A stretch of 64,000 nt of DNA from Lysinibacillus contaminans (GCF_001278945.1 NZ_LGRV01000005.1:124001-188000); one strand, 5' to 3'. Shown: positions 8,863 to 18,691, counted from the stretch's first letter. Numbers and translations: made by a program. Notes: a model not told the origin generated them from the letters alone.

Positions 8863-9620
8863 TCCAAGTAAAAGAAATTTCTAAGTTTTTTGGGAAAAAG
8901 CCGGTGATTCAAGATGTTAGTGTCGAAGTAGCGACAGGGAAAATTACGTCCTTTATCGGACCGAATGGCGCTGGTAAATCAACACTTCTTTCAATGGTAA
9001 GTCGTTTACTTAACGCAGACACTGGGGAAGTATTACTCGATAAAGCGGATGTGCGTCGTTGGAAATCAGACGATTTTGCAAAGCGCGTCTCGATTTTAAA
9101 GCAGTCGAACTATATGAATGTGCGCCTAACAATACGCGAACTTGTATCGTTTGGTCGTTTCCCTTATTCAAAAGGGAATTTAAAGCCAGAGGATGAGGTA
9201 AAGGTAGACGAGGCACTTCAATATATGAATTTAGATGATCTTCAACATAATTATCTAGATGAATTATCAGGCGGTCAGCGTCAACGTGCCTTTATCGCAA
9301 TGGTAATCGCGCAAGACACAGACTATATCCTACTCGATGAGCCACTCAACAATTTAGACATGAAGCACTCAGTGCAAATCATGAAAATTTTGCGCAAGTT
9401 GGTGGATGAGCTAGGGAAAACGGTAATCATTGTATTACATGACATTAACTTTGCGTCTGTATACTCTGATAACATTGTTGCACTGAAAAATGGACGTGTT
9501 GTCAAAGACGGTCCAACGAATGACATCATTAACTCTGATGCGCTTAAGGAAATCTATGATATGGATATCCCTGTTCAAGAACAGAATGGTTGCCGCATCT
9601 GCGTATATTTTAATTCATAA
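8859..9620 (+). CDS. yclP: siderophore ABC transporter ATP-binding protein (YclP-like)
   Basis: A 253-residue ABC ATPase with Walker A GPNGAGKST, signature LSGGQRQRAFIAM, Walker B YILLDEP and the switch histidine in VLHDINFA. Sequence and position match the FepC/YclP class that powers iron-chelate uptake. Translation is coupled to the permease by an ATGA overlap. The gene ends 19 bases before the binding-protein gene. Confidence 0.92.
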   Translation: MIQVKEISKFFGKKPVIQDVSVEVATGKITSFIGPNGAGKSTLLSMVSRLLNADTGEVLLDKADVRRWKSDDFAKRVSILKQSNYMNVRLTIRELVSFGRFPYSKGNLKPEDEVKVDEALQYMNLDDLQHNYLDELSGGQRQRAFIAMVIAQDTDYILLDEPLNNLDMKHSVQIMKILRKLVDELGKTVIIVLHDINFASVYSDNIVALKNGRVVKDGPTNDIINSDALKEIYDMDIPVQEQNGCRICVYFNS

Positions 9621-9639
9621 AAAGAGGAGCAATAAAACA

Positions 9640-10647
9640 ATGAAAAATTGGAAATTACTTACGGTTTTAATGGCGATGATGCTATTAGTATTAGCAGCTT
9701 GTAGTTCAAAGGACGAAGCAGAAACTGACAAAGGTGATTCAGCTGAAAACAAACCAGCAGAAGAATCAACAGGGGATGCAACAGCTTATCCACTTACAAT
9801 TCCAGGTAGCACATCTGGTGAAAATACATTTGCTGATGTAACGTTAGAAAAACAACCAGAAAATGTTGTTGTATTTGACTATGGTTTCCTTGATACGTTA
9901 GACGCTCTTGGGGTTGAAGTTGCAGGTGTAGCACAAAAATCAGTTCCTGAATATTTAAGCAAATACACTGACACAACTTACATGAACGTTGGGTCTTTAA
10001 AAGAGCCAGATTTTGAAGCATTATCTTCTATGAACCCAGACATTATCTTCATCTCTGGTCGTCAAGCATCTGCTTATGAAGAATTATCAAAAATTGCACC
10101 AACTGTTTTCGTAGGTGTAGATAACACTAACTTTATTGAATCGTTCAAAGTAAATACAGAGTTAGCTGGTAAAATTTTCGGTAAAGAAAAAGAGGCTGCT
10201 GATGCATTTGCTGCATACGAAGCAAAAGTAGAAGAAATTAAAGCAAAAACAGCTACTTCTGAAGAAAAAGCTTTAATCGTTTTAGGCAATGAAGGATCAT
10301 TATCTGCTTACGGTCCTGGTTCACGTTTCGGTGTAATCCATGATGTATTTGGTGTAAAACCTGCAGACGAGAACATTGAAGCTTCTACACATGGTGCAAA
10401 TGCATCATTTGAATATGTACGTGATACAAACCCTGATATTTTATTTGTAGTTGACCGCGATGCTGCTGTAAATTCTGAAGGTGAATCAGGTACAAAAGCT
10501 GCAATTGAAAATGAAATCGTAGGCGCTACTAATGCTGCGAAAAACGGTAAAATTTTCTACCTAGATCCACAATATTGGTACCTATCAGGTGGTGGTATTA
10601 CATCTGAAACTGCAAAAGCTGATGATGTTTTAAAAGCTTTTAACTAA
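9640..10647 (+). CDS. yclQ: siderophore-binding lipoprotein (YclQ-like)
   Basis: A 335-residue substrate-binding protein. A signal peptide ends in the lipobox LVLAAC, giving a lipid-anchored Cys near residue 21. A Glu/Asp/Thr-rich linker follows, then a two-lobed periplasmic-binding fold of the FhuD/YclQ class (ENVVVFDYGFLDTLDALGVEVAGV). The real start is ATG 9640, ten bases after AGAGGAGC; the frame is open further upstream but overlaps the ATPase gene. It captures the iron-siderophore outside the membrane for the YclNOP channel. Petrobactin is the likely ligand by family resemblance, not proven. Confidence 0.9.
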   Translation: MKNWKLLTVLMAMMLLVLAACSSKDEAETDKGDSAENKPAEESTGDATAYPLTIPGSTSGENTFADVTLEKQPENVVVFDYGFLDTLDALGVEVAGVAQKSVPEYLSKYTDTTYMNVGSLKEPDFEALSSMNPDIIFISGRQASAYEELSKIAPTVFVGVDNTNFIESFKVNTELAGKIFGKEKEAADAFAAYEAKVEEIKAKTATSEEKALIVLGNEGSLSAYGPGSRFGVIHDVFGVKPADENIEASTHGANASFEYVRDTNPDILFVVDRDAAVNSEGESGTKAAIENEIVGATNAAKNGKIFYLDPQYWYLSGGGITSETAKADDVLKAFN

Positions 10648-10648
10648 T

Positions 10649-10963
10649 ATGTTTGTACAAATTAAACGCATGGTCGTAACAGAAGGTAATTCGGACATAA
10701 TCGTTGAGCGCTTTGGTGCGAAAAAGGATGGTCCATCATTACTGGAGCAACAACCAGGCTACATTGATAAGCAAATATTAGTCAAAAAAGTACGTCGTGG
10801 TGACGAAGAAGTGCTTATTATGGTTCGTTGGGAATCAGAAGAAGCATGGAAAAACTGGGAGAAGAGCCCCGAGCATATCGCTGGTCACAAGGCAAATGCC
10901 GGTAAGCCAAAGCCAGATTTTATCGTAGAATCAGGACAAGATGTATATTATGTAAAAGCATAA
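10649..10963 (+). CDS. hmoA: haem-degrading monooxygenase HmoA (IsdG/ABM fold)
   Basis: A 104-residue antibiotic-biosynthesis-monooxygenase-fold protein very close to Bacillus HmoA: VRRGDEEVLIMVRWESEEAW and then EHIAGHKANAGKPKPDF, which carries the Trp and haem-ligand His region expected of the family. It opens the haem ring to release iron. It starts one base after the stop of the lipoprotein gene and ends at the operon terminator, so it is the fifth gene of the Fur-controlled unit. Linking haem degradation with siderophore uptake makes this an iron-scavenging operon. Confidence 0.88.
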   Translation: MFVQIKRMVVTEGNSDIIVERFGAKKDGPSLLEQQPGYIDKQILVKKVRRGDEEVLIMVRWESEEAWKNWEKSPEHIAGHKANAGKPKPDFIVESGQDVYYVKA

Positions 10964-10966
10964 GAA

Positions 10967-11010
10967 AAGGCTGTTTCGTAAGTAGAGAAATCTACTTATG
11001 AGACAGCCTT
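10967..11010 (+). terminator. terminator of the iron operon
   Basis: AAGGCTGT...TAAGTAGA pairs with TCTACTTA...ACAGCCTT around a 4-base loop, followed by ATTTTA. A long, nearly perfect stem. Confidence 0.85.
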
Positions 11011-11251
11011 ATTTTAATGGTTAAATTTAGCCGTTATTTTTCAGAAATGTATAATTTGGATTTACGACATATTTATAAATAAGTTCAAAAAAAACAGCAA
11101 AATTTTGTTTTATGCCTATAGTGACGCATCTTTAAATATTTGTCGTATGTAGTTTTAAGGATTTTGAAGATGGCATTAATAAGGGATTTTAGAATTACCT
11201 AAAAATTATCTTATATTCAAAAATGTGGATATGTTACACTTGGTGTGGGAA

Positions 11252-11279
11252 TAAAAGGTAGTATTCTAAGTGTAGATAT
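11252..11279 (+). promoter_or_regulatory. sigma-D-like promoter of the chemoreceptor gene
   Basis: TAAA at 11252-11255 and GTAGATAT at 11272-11279 with a 16-base spacer resemble the Bacillus sigma-D (motility) consensus TAAA-N15-GCCGATAT, with 6 of 8 matches in the -10. It ends 26 bases before the TTG start. Confidence 0.5.
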
Positions 11280-11305
11280 ATTTATAGAAAGATGAGGGGG
11301 ATAAC

Positions 11306-13288
11306 TTGAAAACTAAATCTTTATTAGTAAAAATCATGTTCTTTATACTGTCTGTAACGTTGTTAACAACCGCTTCAATGGGATGGTTAAATTACAAAAC
11401 ATCTAAAGATATCATTATTAACTCATTACAAGATAATGCTGAAAGTCAAGTGACTATACATGCCTCACAGCTAGGAACTTGGCTTCAAACAAGAAAATCT
11501 GAGATAGAGGTAATGGCAAACATCGATTTAGTTCGTTTTGGGCAGCAGGAAGATATTTTACCGTATTTTGCTGAAGAAAGAGAACGAATGGATGGTACAT
11601 ATTCTTCAATTAGTTTAGGGGATACTGAAGGTAATCTAACATTTGATTCTGGGATAGCCATTCAGATTGGCAGTGAAACTACGTTCTCAGATGTTATGGC
11701 GGGAACATCAATTATTTCGAATCCTTTCCCAGACAAAGCAGACTTAAAAAATTTGATTATTTCATTCGAAGTACCTGTATATGATGAAAATAAAAAAGTT
11801 AAAGGGCTAGTTAGTGGAGCTTCTCCTATTAATAAAGTGTTTGCGGAAACAACAGATTTTAAAGTAGGAGAAACAGATACAGTGTATGTTATTCAAGGTG
11901 ATGGATTAATCATTCACCATCCAGATGAAACAAAGGTTTTACAAGAAAACTTACTTGAATCGAACAGTCAAAAAATGAAAAAACTTGCATCAGAAATGAT
12001 TGAAAAAGGACAAGGTTTTTCGGAAATCGAGATCAATGGCGAAGATCGAATGCTCTTTTATTCAACTGTACCAAATACAAATTGGATTATGGCTGTGGAT
12101 GTTCCTTTAAAAGAATTTACTTCAAAGCTAACGCCTTTATTAATTATCACTATTATATCTGGAATTGCAGCGCTTCTTCTTAACGGAATCATTCTATTTT
12201 TACTTTTAAGAAGAATGACGAATCGAATTCGTAAAGCAGCTACTATGGCGGAAGAGATTGCAGAAGGTCAATTATCGTTTGAAAAGATTGAAGATTCCAA
12301 CAACGATGAAATAAGTCATTTAGCCAGAGCAGTAAATCAAATGGCTAACAATTTAAGAGATTTACTCATGCACGTCAATCAAGTAACCGAACAAGTAACA
12401 TTAGCTTCTTCTCATTTCATCGAAGGTGCTTGGCGTGCTTCAGAAACTTCAGGAGCAATTACAAGTTCAGCCCAGGAAGTATCATCTGCAACAGCACTCC
12501 AATTACAAGCAATTCAGCAAAGTACGGAAGCTATAGACCAAATGGCAATCGGGATACAGCGTGTTGCATCATCTTCTTTTGATGTCTTTGAGGCATCCAC
12601 AAGGACTGAACAAGAAGCAGTTCAAGGAAATCAAAGCATTTCGACAGTTGTTAAACAAATGGATAGTATTTACCAATCTGTTCAAAAATCAAGTAATGTC
12701 GTTCAATTATTAGCAAACCGTTCAAAAGAAATAGGGGAGATTTCAGGCATGATTACAAGTATCTCAGATCAAACCAATTTGTTAGCATTAAACGCAGCGA
12801 TTGAATCCGCTAGAGCTGGAGAACACGGAAAGGGATTTGCAGTGGTTGCAGAAGAAGTACGCAAGCTAGCAGAGCAATCCAAAAACTCTGCTGACAAAAT
12901 CTCACATTTAATTGATGAGATACAAATAAATACAGAAGAAGCTGTCCAAGTGATGTCTGCCGGCGCCCAAGATGTCCAAGACGGAACGGAACTCGTCAAT
13001 CATGCTGGAGAAATGTTTAATAACATTCTTATAGCCATCAAACAAGTTTCCAATCAAATTCAAGAGGTGTCATCATCATCAGAACAACTATCAGCCTCAA
13101 CAGAAGAAATAAATGCGTCATCGGTAGAAATGCTTGAGATCGCTCATAAGTCCACATATAACGCAAATACAGTTACTACACAAGCTAGTTCCCAACTAGC
13201 TGTGATTGAGGACATGAAGAGCTCTACAGAGGCTTTAAATAATATGGTTGTTGAATTACAGAAAGCTATGAGAAAATTTACTTTTTAA
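11306..13288 (+). CDS. methyl-accepting chemotaxis protein with extracellular dCache-type sensor
   Basis: A 660-residue transducer. A membrane helix at about residues 8-28 is followed by an extracellular Cache-type ligand domain to about 270 ([17 protein letters not shown] is typical), a second helix at about 275-300, a HAMP domain ([19 protein letters not shown]) and the cytoplasmic coiled-coil with the invariant tip [20 protein letters not shown] near residue 490. It signals to CheA/CheW. TTG 11306 has a strong GAGGGGGATAAC leader. The sensed ligand is unknown. Together with the sigma-D-like promoter this suggests a motile cell, although no flagellar genes lie in the window. Confidence 0.93.
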   Translation: MKTKSLLVKIMFFILSVTLLTTASMGWLNYKTSKDIIINSLQDNAESQVTIHASQLGTWLQTRKSEIEVMANIDLVRFGQQEDILPYFAEERERMDGTYSSISLGDTEGNLTFDSGIAIQIGSETTFSDVMAGTSIISNPFPDKADLKNLIISFEVPVYDENKKVKGLVSGASPINKVFAETTDFKVGETDTVYVIQGDGLIIHHPDETKVLQENLLESNSQKMKKLASEMIEKGQGFSEIEINGEDRMLFYSTVPNTNWIMAVDVPLKEFTSKLTPLLIITIISGIAALLLNGIILFLLLRRMTNRIRKAATMAEEIAEGQLSFEKIEDSNNDEISHLARAVNQMANNLRDLLMHVNQVTEQVTLASSHFIEGAWRASETSGAITSSAQEVSSATALQLQAIQQSTEAIDQMAIGIQRVASSSFDVFEASTRTEQEAVQGNQSISTVVKQMDSIYQSVQKSSNVVQLLANRSKEIGEISGMITSISDQTNLLALNAAIESARAGEHGKGFAVVAEEVRKLAEQSKNSADKISHLIDEIQINTEEAVQVMSAGAQDVQDGTELVNHAGEMFNNILIAIKQVSNQIQEVSSSSEQLSASTEEINASSVEMLEIAHKSTYNANTVTTQASSQLAVIEDMKSSTEALNNMVVELQKAMRKFTF

Positions 13289-14405
13289 CAGTATGCGATA
13301 TTCAATTTTCCTAATATAGAATTAAGCGAATAAAGTAGTGAAAAAGGATAACGGGTCTAGAAGTTGTTTAGAGAAATCGTCTTGAATTGTATTTTCAAAA
13401 CGGTTTTTCTTTTTTTATGGCTCTATACCATAATCTGTTCATGCAAAACATTCGCATGAATTTTGAGCAGGTCCAAATCGTGAAGTCGTAGTTGTTTTTC
13501 ACGTGCGAATACTGAACAATGAATTTTCTATAGAATATTTTTCAAACGTTTAAAAGCTCATTTGCCGAAATTGATATACGACTTAAATATAAATATGTGA
13601 CAAATAGGAGCTAAAGTCCTGAAATGGCGCTTATTTAAAAATATGTCGTGTACCGAAATTGAGCGTTTGAATAAATTCGAGTTTGTTGAAGTCATCAGTA
13701 GAATTTCCCGTGTTAAAACGAAAATAAATTCTATACACTTTAGTGGAATGATTATCAAAGAACGTTTGCTGTTTTAAAATCCTATACATAATTGTATAGC
13801 TTCTCTAATTCTTTAAAAGTTGTTTTGGCCTTCGTATAGAATTACATAAAAGTTTTGTGGTATAAGCGTTTTAAAGTGTTTTCAAAAATTCCTTCACACT
13901 TTTTTAGAGGTGTTTACATTTATTTTATCTACTGCTTTACTCAAAAAATAAGAAAGACTTGAAGACATTCTTTAAGAAAGTAGATGTTAGGTCAATCATG
14001 TTGTGAGAACAATATGATAAGATCCAGATGCGTTCAAATAATCCGTTCGGAAGCAAAACGTAATTAAAATTGCATTTTACAAAGCGAGTTCACCATTTTA
14101 TATCCTGTTTTACCAGCAAAAAAACAGGTCTATTGTCCTGTTCGTTTTATTTTGCAGCGTAATCAGAGGAGCGAAAATGACTCTATTTTGAGTTGTTTTT
14201 GTACTTTTTCAGCTGTTTTTCGGTTGTTTTTGTCAGGATAAATGGCAATTTTTTTTGCCCCTGACTTATGAATGAAGGTGGACAATGGATTTTAGTAGGT
14301 GCTTCAAGGTTTTTAAAAGGAGGCAAGCCTTTGTCTTTGTGGAGAGGTGAAAAATCCTTTTGAAAATAATCAAAAAGATTTTTTAAATTCTGATATAATA
14401 ACTAA
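13289..14405 (+). other. 1.1-kb gene-poor gap with possible gene relics
   Basis: No intact gene is visible. On the plus strand two adjoining frames look coding for short stretches: one ends RLKYKYVTNRS at about 13615, the next runs from about 13610 to a TAA at about 13776 and reads like a basic C-terminal tail (EFVEVISRISRVKTKINS). I cannot name the family; the end of a recombinase-like gene is only a guess. Around 14090-14250 there are T-rich runs and a CCTGTTTT/AAAACAGG hairpin. The rest shows nothing I recognise. Confidence 0.35.
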
Positions 14406-15041
14406 CTATTCTTCAGAAGCTAATACACGAAGTTCTCCATTGGTAAATTCAAAAGATTTTCCGTTGATGTAGAAGGGTTTACTCAAGTCTAAACCAATAC
14501 CTGCTGCAAATTGAGGGAAGTTCTGAGCGAATTCAGCGTCATTAACATTTTCTGTTGAGAAAGAACCATCTGCTATAAGAACTAAATCCATAAAAATACC
14601 GACTAGTTTATTCGCTTCTTGACGCTCCTCTATAGAATGTGATTGATGTATTCTAAGTGATTGTAGTTGCTCAGGAGTCAAGGGTGTACCAGCTGAACCA
14701 GGTGGACAGTACAACATCAAACTAAAGTTAGAATTAAAACCGCCACCTGTTAAAGGAGTCCCATTTAGCGGCTTTCCATTTACTTTACCTAATGAATAGT
14801 GTACGCCGTTTTCAATTGTCATAGAGTTTGTTTGTGTATCCACTAATTGTGTCGGGGTTGTTCCTTGCAAAATAGCATTGCTGGACTGTATAAATTCTGC
14901 ATGTTTTTTTCTCGAGAGCTCAATATCTGCTTGTTTAGAATCTACTACTGGTTCCTCAATCTTAAATGTACTATCATTACTTTTTGCTTTAGCAATAGCT
15001 ACTGTACCTAAATTTATATAAGGATTAAACGTCACCTGCAT
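14406..15041 (-). CDS. unrecognised 211-residue protein next to comQ
   Basis: I do not recognise this protein. It is predicted soluble, with no signal peptide or membrane helix, rather acidic overall, with a low-complexity middle (GKPLNGTPLTGGGFNSNFS) and a helical stretch HQSHSIEERQEANKLVGIFMDLVLIADG. It contains one Cys (YCPPG). The start ATG at 15041 has AGAGGAG nearby, so the frame is likely expressed. It is divergent from comQ across a 273-base gap and has gene-poor DNA on its other side. Its neighbourhood suggests accessory DNA; whether it is tied to quorum sensing is unknown. Confidence 0.65.
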   Translation of the reverse strand: MQVTFNPYINLGTVAIAKAKSNDSTFKIEEPVVDSKQADIELSRKKHAEFIQSSNAILQGTTPTQLVDTQTNSMTIENGVHYSLGKVNGKPLNGTPLTGGGFNSNFSLMLYCPPGSAGTPLTPEQLQSLRIHQSHSIEERQEANKLVGIFMDLVLIADGSFSTENVNDAEFAQNFPQFAAGIGLDLSKPFYINGKSFEFTNGELRVLASEE

Positions 15042-15314
15042 GTATCATTTCTCCTCTCTGTTTAGTTTTTCTATCGGTGGAAGTTTATCTTTTTCAACAA
15101 CCTTCACTTCTTTTTAAACTGATTTTATCTGCTATAGCAAATTCACTTACCCTCGAGTTGATTTAACCTATTGTCACCAACACCGATATTACAAAGACAA
15201 TTTCCCTTTATATGTGCTTCAAGATGTTGTTAACATTTTTATGGAAGAAGTCTATTATTTATTACCAATTATTAGTATTATGGTAAGTAATATAACTTAT
15301 GGAGGTGAGGACTA

Positions 15315-16217
15315 TTGCTTGACTTACACAATCGCATTAATGAGTCATTAGATACACTGATTGAAAAAGAGGCGCTTATTGGATCCGAATTGCGTGGCAT
15401 GCTGAAAGGCTTTAAGGAAGAGAAAACAGACGTAGGCTATTCCTTTGGGAAGCTATGTATTATTCACTATGAAGCATTTTCGGAACACTGTAATGAGGAC
15501 ATTTATAAAGTAGCAGCAGCCATTGAGCTCCTCATTTTGTCTTTCGATATCATCGATGATCTACAGGATCAGGATGCTGAATATAGTTGGAGTAGAACGC
15601 CTGATTTATCGTTGAATACTGCAGTGGCCATGCTTGTTATGGCGTCGAAGATTATACGTGAAAGTAATTTTGAACATAAAGGTTTAGCTGTGCAGTTATT
15701 AGAGAAGTATGCACTGCTCAGCATTAATGGTCAGCAGCTAGATTTGTTAAATTACTGTCGTGATGAGCAATCTTATTTACGAATGATTGAACAGAAATCG
15801 GGTTCACTGACAGCGATGAGTTGTTTGATAGGAGAAACCCTTGCTAAAGGGGAAGTCTCTACACAAGTTGAAGAGTATTCAAAGTACATAGGTATCATAC
15901 AACAGATTAAGAATGATATTCAGGATTTAAAAAAATGGGACAGGAAAAATGACTTATTGAACAAAAAGTACACATTACCCATAATTTTCTTACTTTTGAC
16001 AGAAAATAGTGTTTCAAAATCTGTAAAAGACTATTACAATGAAGATATAGTTACATTTATGGATAATTTTGTTATAGAAAGAGAGTTAACAAGTAGTGGC
16101 GCTATACGTTATGCATTGGCTTTGAAAAATTTGTATAAACATAAAGCACTACAGTTTCTTGAAGATGTGACTATGGATAATGGGAGTAAGGATTTTATAA
16201 AAAAACTAATGAAATGA
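15315..16217 (+). CDS. comQ: ComQ, isoprenyl transferase that modifies the ComX pheromone
   Basis: A 300-residue trans-prenyltransferase-fold protein, the same size as Bacillus subtilis ComQ (about 299). The first Asp-rich motif, DIIDDLQDQD, places DDxxD at residues 81-85; the second region is NDIQDLKKWDRKNDLLNKKY. In ComQ proteins it binds the prenyl diphosphate and attaches the prenyl group to a Trp of pre-ComX, and is needed for its processing and export. The start is TTG 15315, directly after GGAGGTGAGG. comX begins 9 bases downstream. The call rests on the fold plus the complete cassette behind it. Confidence 0.9.
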   Translation: MLDLHNRINESLDTLIEKEALIGSELRGMLKGFKEEKTDVGYSFGKLCIIHYEAFSEHCNEDIYKVAAAIELLILSFDIIDDLQDQDAEYSWSRTPDLSLNTAVAMLVMASKIIRESNFEHKGLAVQLLEKYALLSINGQQLDLLNYCRDEQSYLRMIEQKSGSLTAMSCLIGETLAKGEVSTQVEEYSKYIGIIQQIKNDIQDLKKWDRKNDLLNKKYTLPIIFLLLTENSVSKSVKDYYNEDIVTFMDNFVIERELTSSGAIRYALALKNLYKHKALQFLEDVTMDNGSKDFIKKLMK

Positions 16218-16226
16218 GGAGATTGT

Positions 16227-16385
16227 ATGATTAAAGCGATTCAGTATTTAGAGCAAAATCCAATGTTAGTAGAGTTATTAAGAGAGAAAAAAGTTTCATT
16301 AATCGGTGTTAATGATTTAGAGGTTCAGGCAATCGTAGAAGCATTTGATGATGAATTACGTTTAGAAAATCCACTTTGGAATTAA
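16227..16385 (+). CDS. comX: ComX pheromone precursor, 52 residues
   Basis: A small frame starting MIKAIQYLEQNPMLVELL, with AGGAGA six bases before the ATG, lying exactly between comQ and comP. Known ComX precursors are 50-75 residues, diverge strongly, and share only a short helical leader and a Trp close to the C-terminus that is prenylated. Here the chain ends ENPLWN, so Trp51 is next to last and is the predicted modification site. Cleavage would release a peptide of perhaps 5-10 residues. The frame's last ten bases overlap the comP start. Identity rests on position, length and Trp; modification and mature ends are inferred. Confidence 0.88.
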   Translation: MIKAIQYLEQNPMLVELLREKKVSLIGVNDLEVQAIVEAFDDELRLENPLWN

Positions 16386-18691
16386 ATTCAATAAAAAGAA
16401 ACAGATTTTTTCTTGCTATAGCTGTCTATCTAACAGTAGGTCTGTATTTATTTTATATTGTATATAGCACACCTCTTTTAGGCATTTATTTAAAGGAAGA
16501 TAAAGGGCAGTGGCAAATAACAGATCCGTACTATAAAGATTGGGCAGCTAAGCACCAAATAGCAGCTGGAGATATCGTTTTAACAATAGATGGTATTCAG
16601 ACAGAGCTTGTTCCTAATATAATGTATGATTTTGTGATTCGTGCAGCTAATGATTTAACAATAAAAAAGCCAGATGGACAAATCCTTGATGTACAAATAA
16701 ATCCTCTAGACATCCCACAGCAATTTTACTCAGTGTTGGTAGTTCCTTTTTGTTACTATTTGCTGACACTGCTGATTGTTTTATATTTATATTTAACACA
16801 AAAAAATACAACACTTTTAAATATACTCATTCTTTTTATGCTAACCGTCTCGTTAGCATATATTAGTATAGGTTCATCTGGTAGATTGAATAGTGTTGGC
16901 ATTATAGTAAATCGAAGTAGTATGTTACTTTGTCTCGTACTATTACTCCGTTTTTTGAAGAGTTATTTTTCGTTTTTAAATATAAATTGGTTATTCTTTA
17001 ACAATATAAAAGTACTTTATATAATGCCACTATTGGCGTTTTTTCTAAGCGTTCTCGGTATCGTGTATCCATCAACTCATAACCTATATTCAAATATTAT
17101 CTTGGGGTTATTTTTGTTTCTGCTTATGATGATTCTTATCATTTTAATAGTTAGCTATTTTAAGTATAGAGCACCACAAATAAAGGTTTTATTGATTAGC
17201 ATAATCATTCCATTCTTACCTTTTTTATTCCTCTATGCGTTACCAGAAATATTATTCCATAGATTTATACTTTCTGCCGATTTATGTTCATTATTTTTAA
17301 TGTTAATCCCATATAGTTTTATCTTTACACAGTTAACAGAAAGAATGTTTGATATGGAATACTTGATAACACGTCTACGCTATTATATTAGCTTCGCATT
17401 TGTTTTTTCAGTTTGGTTATTAGTAGGTCTCTATTGGCTTGCAAATCACATATTAACTGTAGTAGAAATGGTTGAGATATTTTTTTTCGCTTTTATCTCA
17501 TTGACTGTGCTTTTTTTCATAAAGGAAAAACTCGATTATCGACAACGAAAAGTTCTTTTTTCGACAAAGGGAGACTATATCCATCAACTTTACACGACAA
17601 TAGATAAAATAGGAAAAGCCTTCAAAATAGAGGATTTACTAGAGAAGTTCTCACGTGAGGTTGCTCTCCATCTTGAACTTAACCACGTAGATGTTTTAAC
17701 TTATGACTATCAAAGCCAACAACTCATATCTAAAAACGAGTCAATCGATTCACTACATAATCATGTAGACTCAGCAATTGTTGAGTTATTACAGCTAGGT
17801 GAAATAAAGAAAATAGATACTTGCTATCTGGCTTTTATCCATCAAGACGCTCATTATAAAAGAATTTTAGTGTTAGGTCATAACAATTCCATTAATTTAA
17901 AAGAAGAAGAACTATTATGGCTTGAATTATTACTTTTATATTTAAATAACTTTATTGATAACACAAAAATGATTGAAGGACTCATAGAAGAATTAAAGCA
18001 AATGAAACAATCAGATGGAAATCAGCTACCTTGGCTCAATAAATTATTATGGCTACGTTTTGAAGAAGAAAAATATCAATTGGCTCAAGAGCTCCATGAT
18101 ACAAATTTACAAGAACAGCTGCATATAGCAAGAGAAGTAGATGTCTTGATTCATACTAAGGATTCTACTGATATTCAATCGAAGCTTGTAAAGGTCCATG
18201 AACAAATGATTGCATCCATGCATGATTTAAGGTCTTATTGTGAGAATTTAAAACCGCCTCTATTAGATACATTGGGGCTTAACGCTGCTCTTGAAAAGCT
18301 TTTACAAAAAGTGATCAGTAGGGCTGATTTCGTATTAAATCATTCAATTGATCGCTTATATTTAGAAGACGAACGCTTGAATCTAATGATTTATCGATTG
18401 TTTCAGGAGTTATTAAACAATGCACTAAAGCATTCTTACGCTACTTCTGTAGAAATTCATCTAATAGAAAGGATGGATGGGTTTGAAATTACTTACTCTG
18501 ATAATGGTGTAGGGTGCGATTTGAATGACATTATGCAATCTGATTCAATGGGCATAAAAGGTATACAAGAGCGGGTTAAGGCCTTTAATGGACAATTTCA
18601 CATTAATTCTTGTATTCATCAAGGGATGTCCATTCAAATTACAGTAAGTGAAGGAAGTGACACACTTGATTACGATGCTCATAGTGGATGA
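16376..18691 (+). CDS. comP: ComP, membrane histidine kinase for the ComX pheromone
   Basis: A 771-residue kinase with ComP architecture. An N-terminal helix (about 11-31) precedes an extracellular PDZ-like segment containing IAAGDIVLTIDGI, then roughly eight to nine helices at about 115-380 form the sensor. A cytoplasmic linker leads to a HisKA_3 domain with phospho-acceptor His574 in LAQELHDTNLQEQL, and to an ATPase with NNALKHS, DNGVG and MGIKGIQERV. It would phosphorylate ComA on sensing modified ComX. The start is TTG 16376 inside comX with no clear ribosome binding site, which points to translational coupling. It overlaps comA by about 26 bases. Confidence 0.92.
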   Translation: MELNSIKRNRFFLAIAVYLTVGLYLFYIVYSTPLLGIYLKEDKGQWQITDPYYKDWAAKHQIAAGDIVLTIDGIQTELVPNIMYDFVIRAANDLTIKKPDGQILDVQINPLDIPQQFYSVLVVPFCYYLLTLLIVLYLYLTQKNTTLLNILILFMLTVSLAYISIGSSGRLNSVGIIVNRSSMLLCLVLLLRFLKSYFSFLNINWLFFNNIKVLYIMPLLAFFLSVLGIVYPSTHNLYSNIILGLFLFLLMMILIILIVSYFKYRAPQIKVLLISIIIPFLPFLFLYALPEILFHRFILSADLCSLFLMLIPYSFIFTQLTERMFDMEYLITRLRYYISFAFVFSVWLLVGLYWLANHILTVVEMVEIFFFAFISLTVLFFIKEKLDYRQRKVLFSTKGDYIHQLYTTIDKIGKAFKIEDLLEKFSREVALHLELNHVDVLTYDYQSQQLISKNESIDSLHNHVDSAIVELLQLGEIKKIDTCYLAFIHQDAHYKRILVLGHNNSINLKEEELLWLELLLLYLNNFIDNTKMIEGLIEELKQMKQSDGNQLPWLNKLLWLRFEEEKYQLAQELHDTNLQEQLHIAREVDVLIHTKDSTDIQSKLVKVHEQMIASMHDLRSYCENLKPPLLDTLGLNAALEKLLQKVISRADFVLNHSIDRLYLEDERLNLMIYRLFQELLNNALKHSYATSVEIHLIERMDGFEITYSDNGVGCDLNDIMQSDSMGIKGIQERVKAFNGQFHINSCIHQGMSIQITVSEGSDTLDYDAHSG

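Noticed and set aside
13558-13758. Minus-strand 66-codon frame in the gap after the chemoreceptor
   Set aside because: No ribosome binding site and no family resemblance; the plus strand here looks more coding-like.
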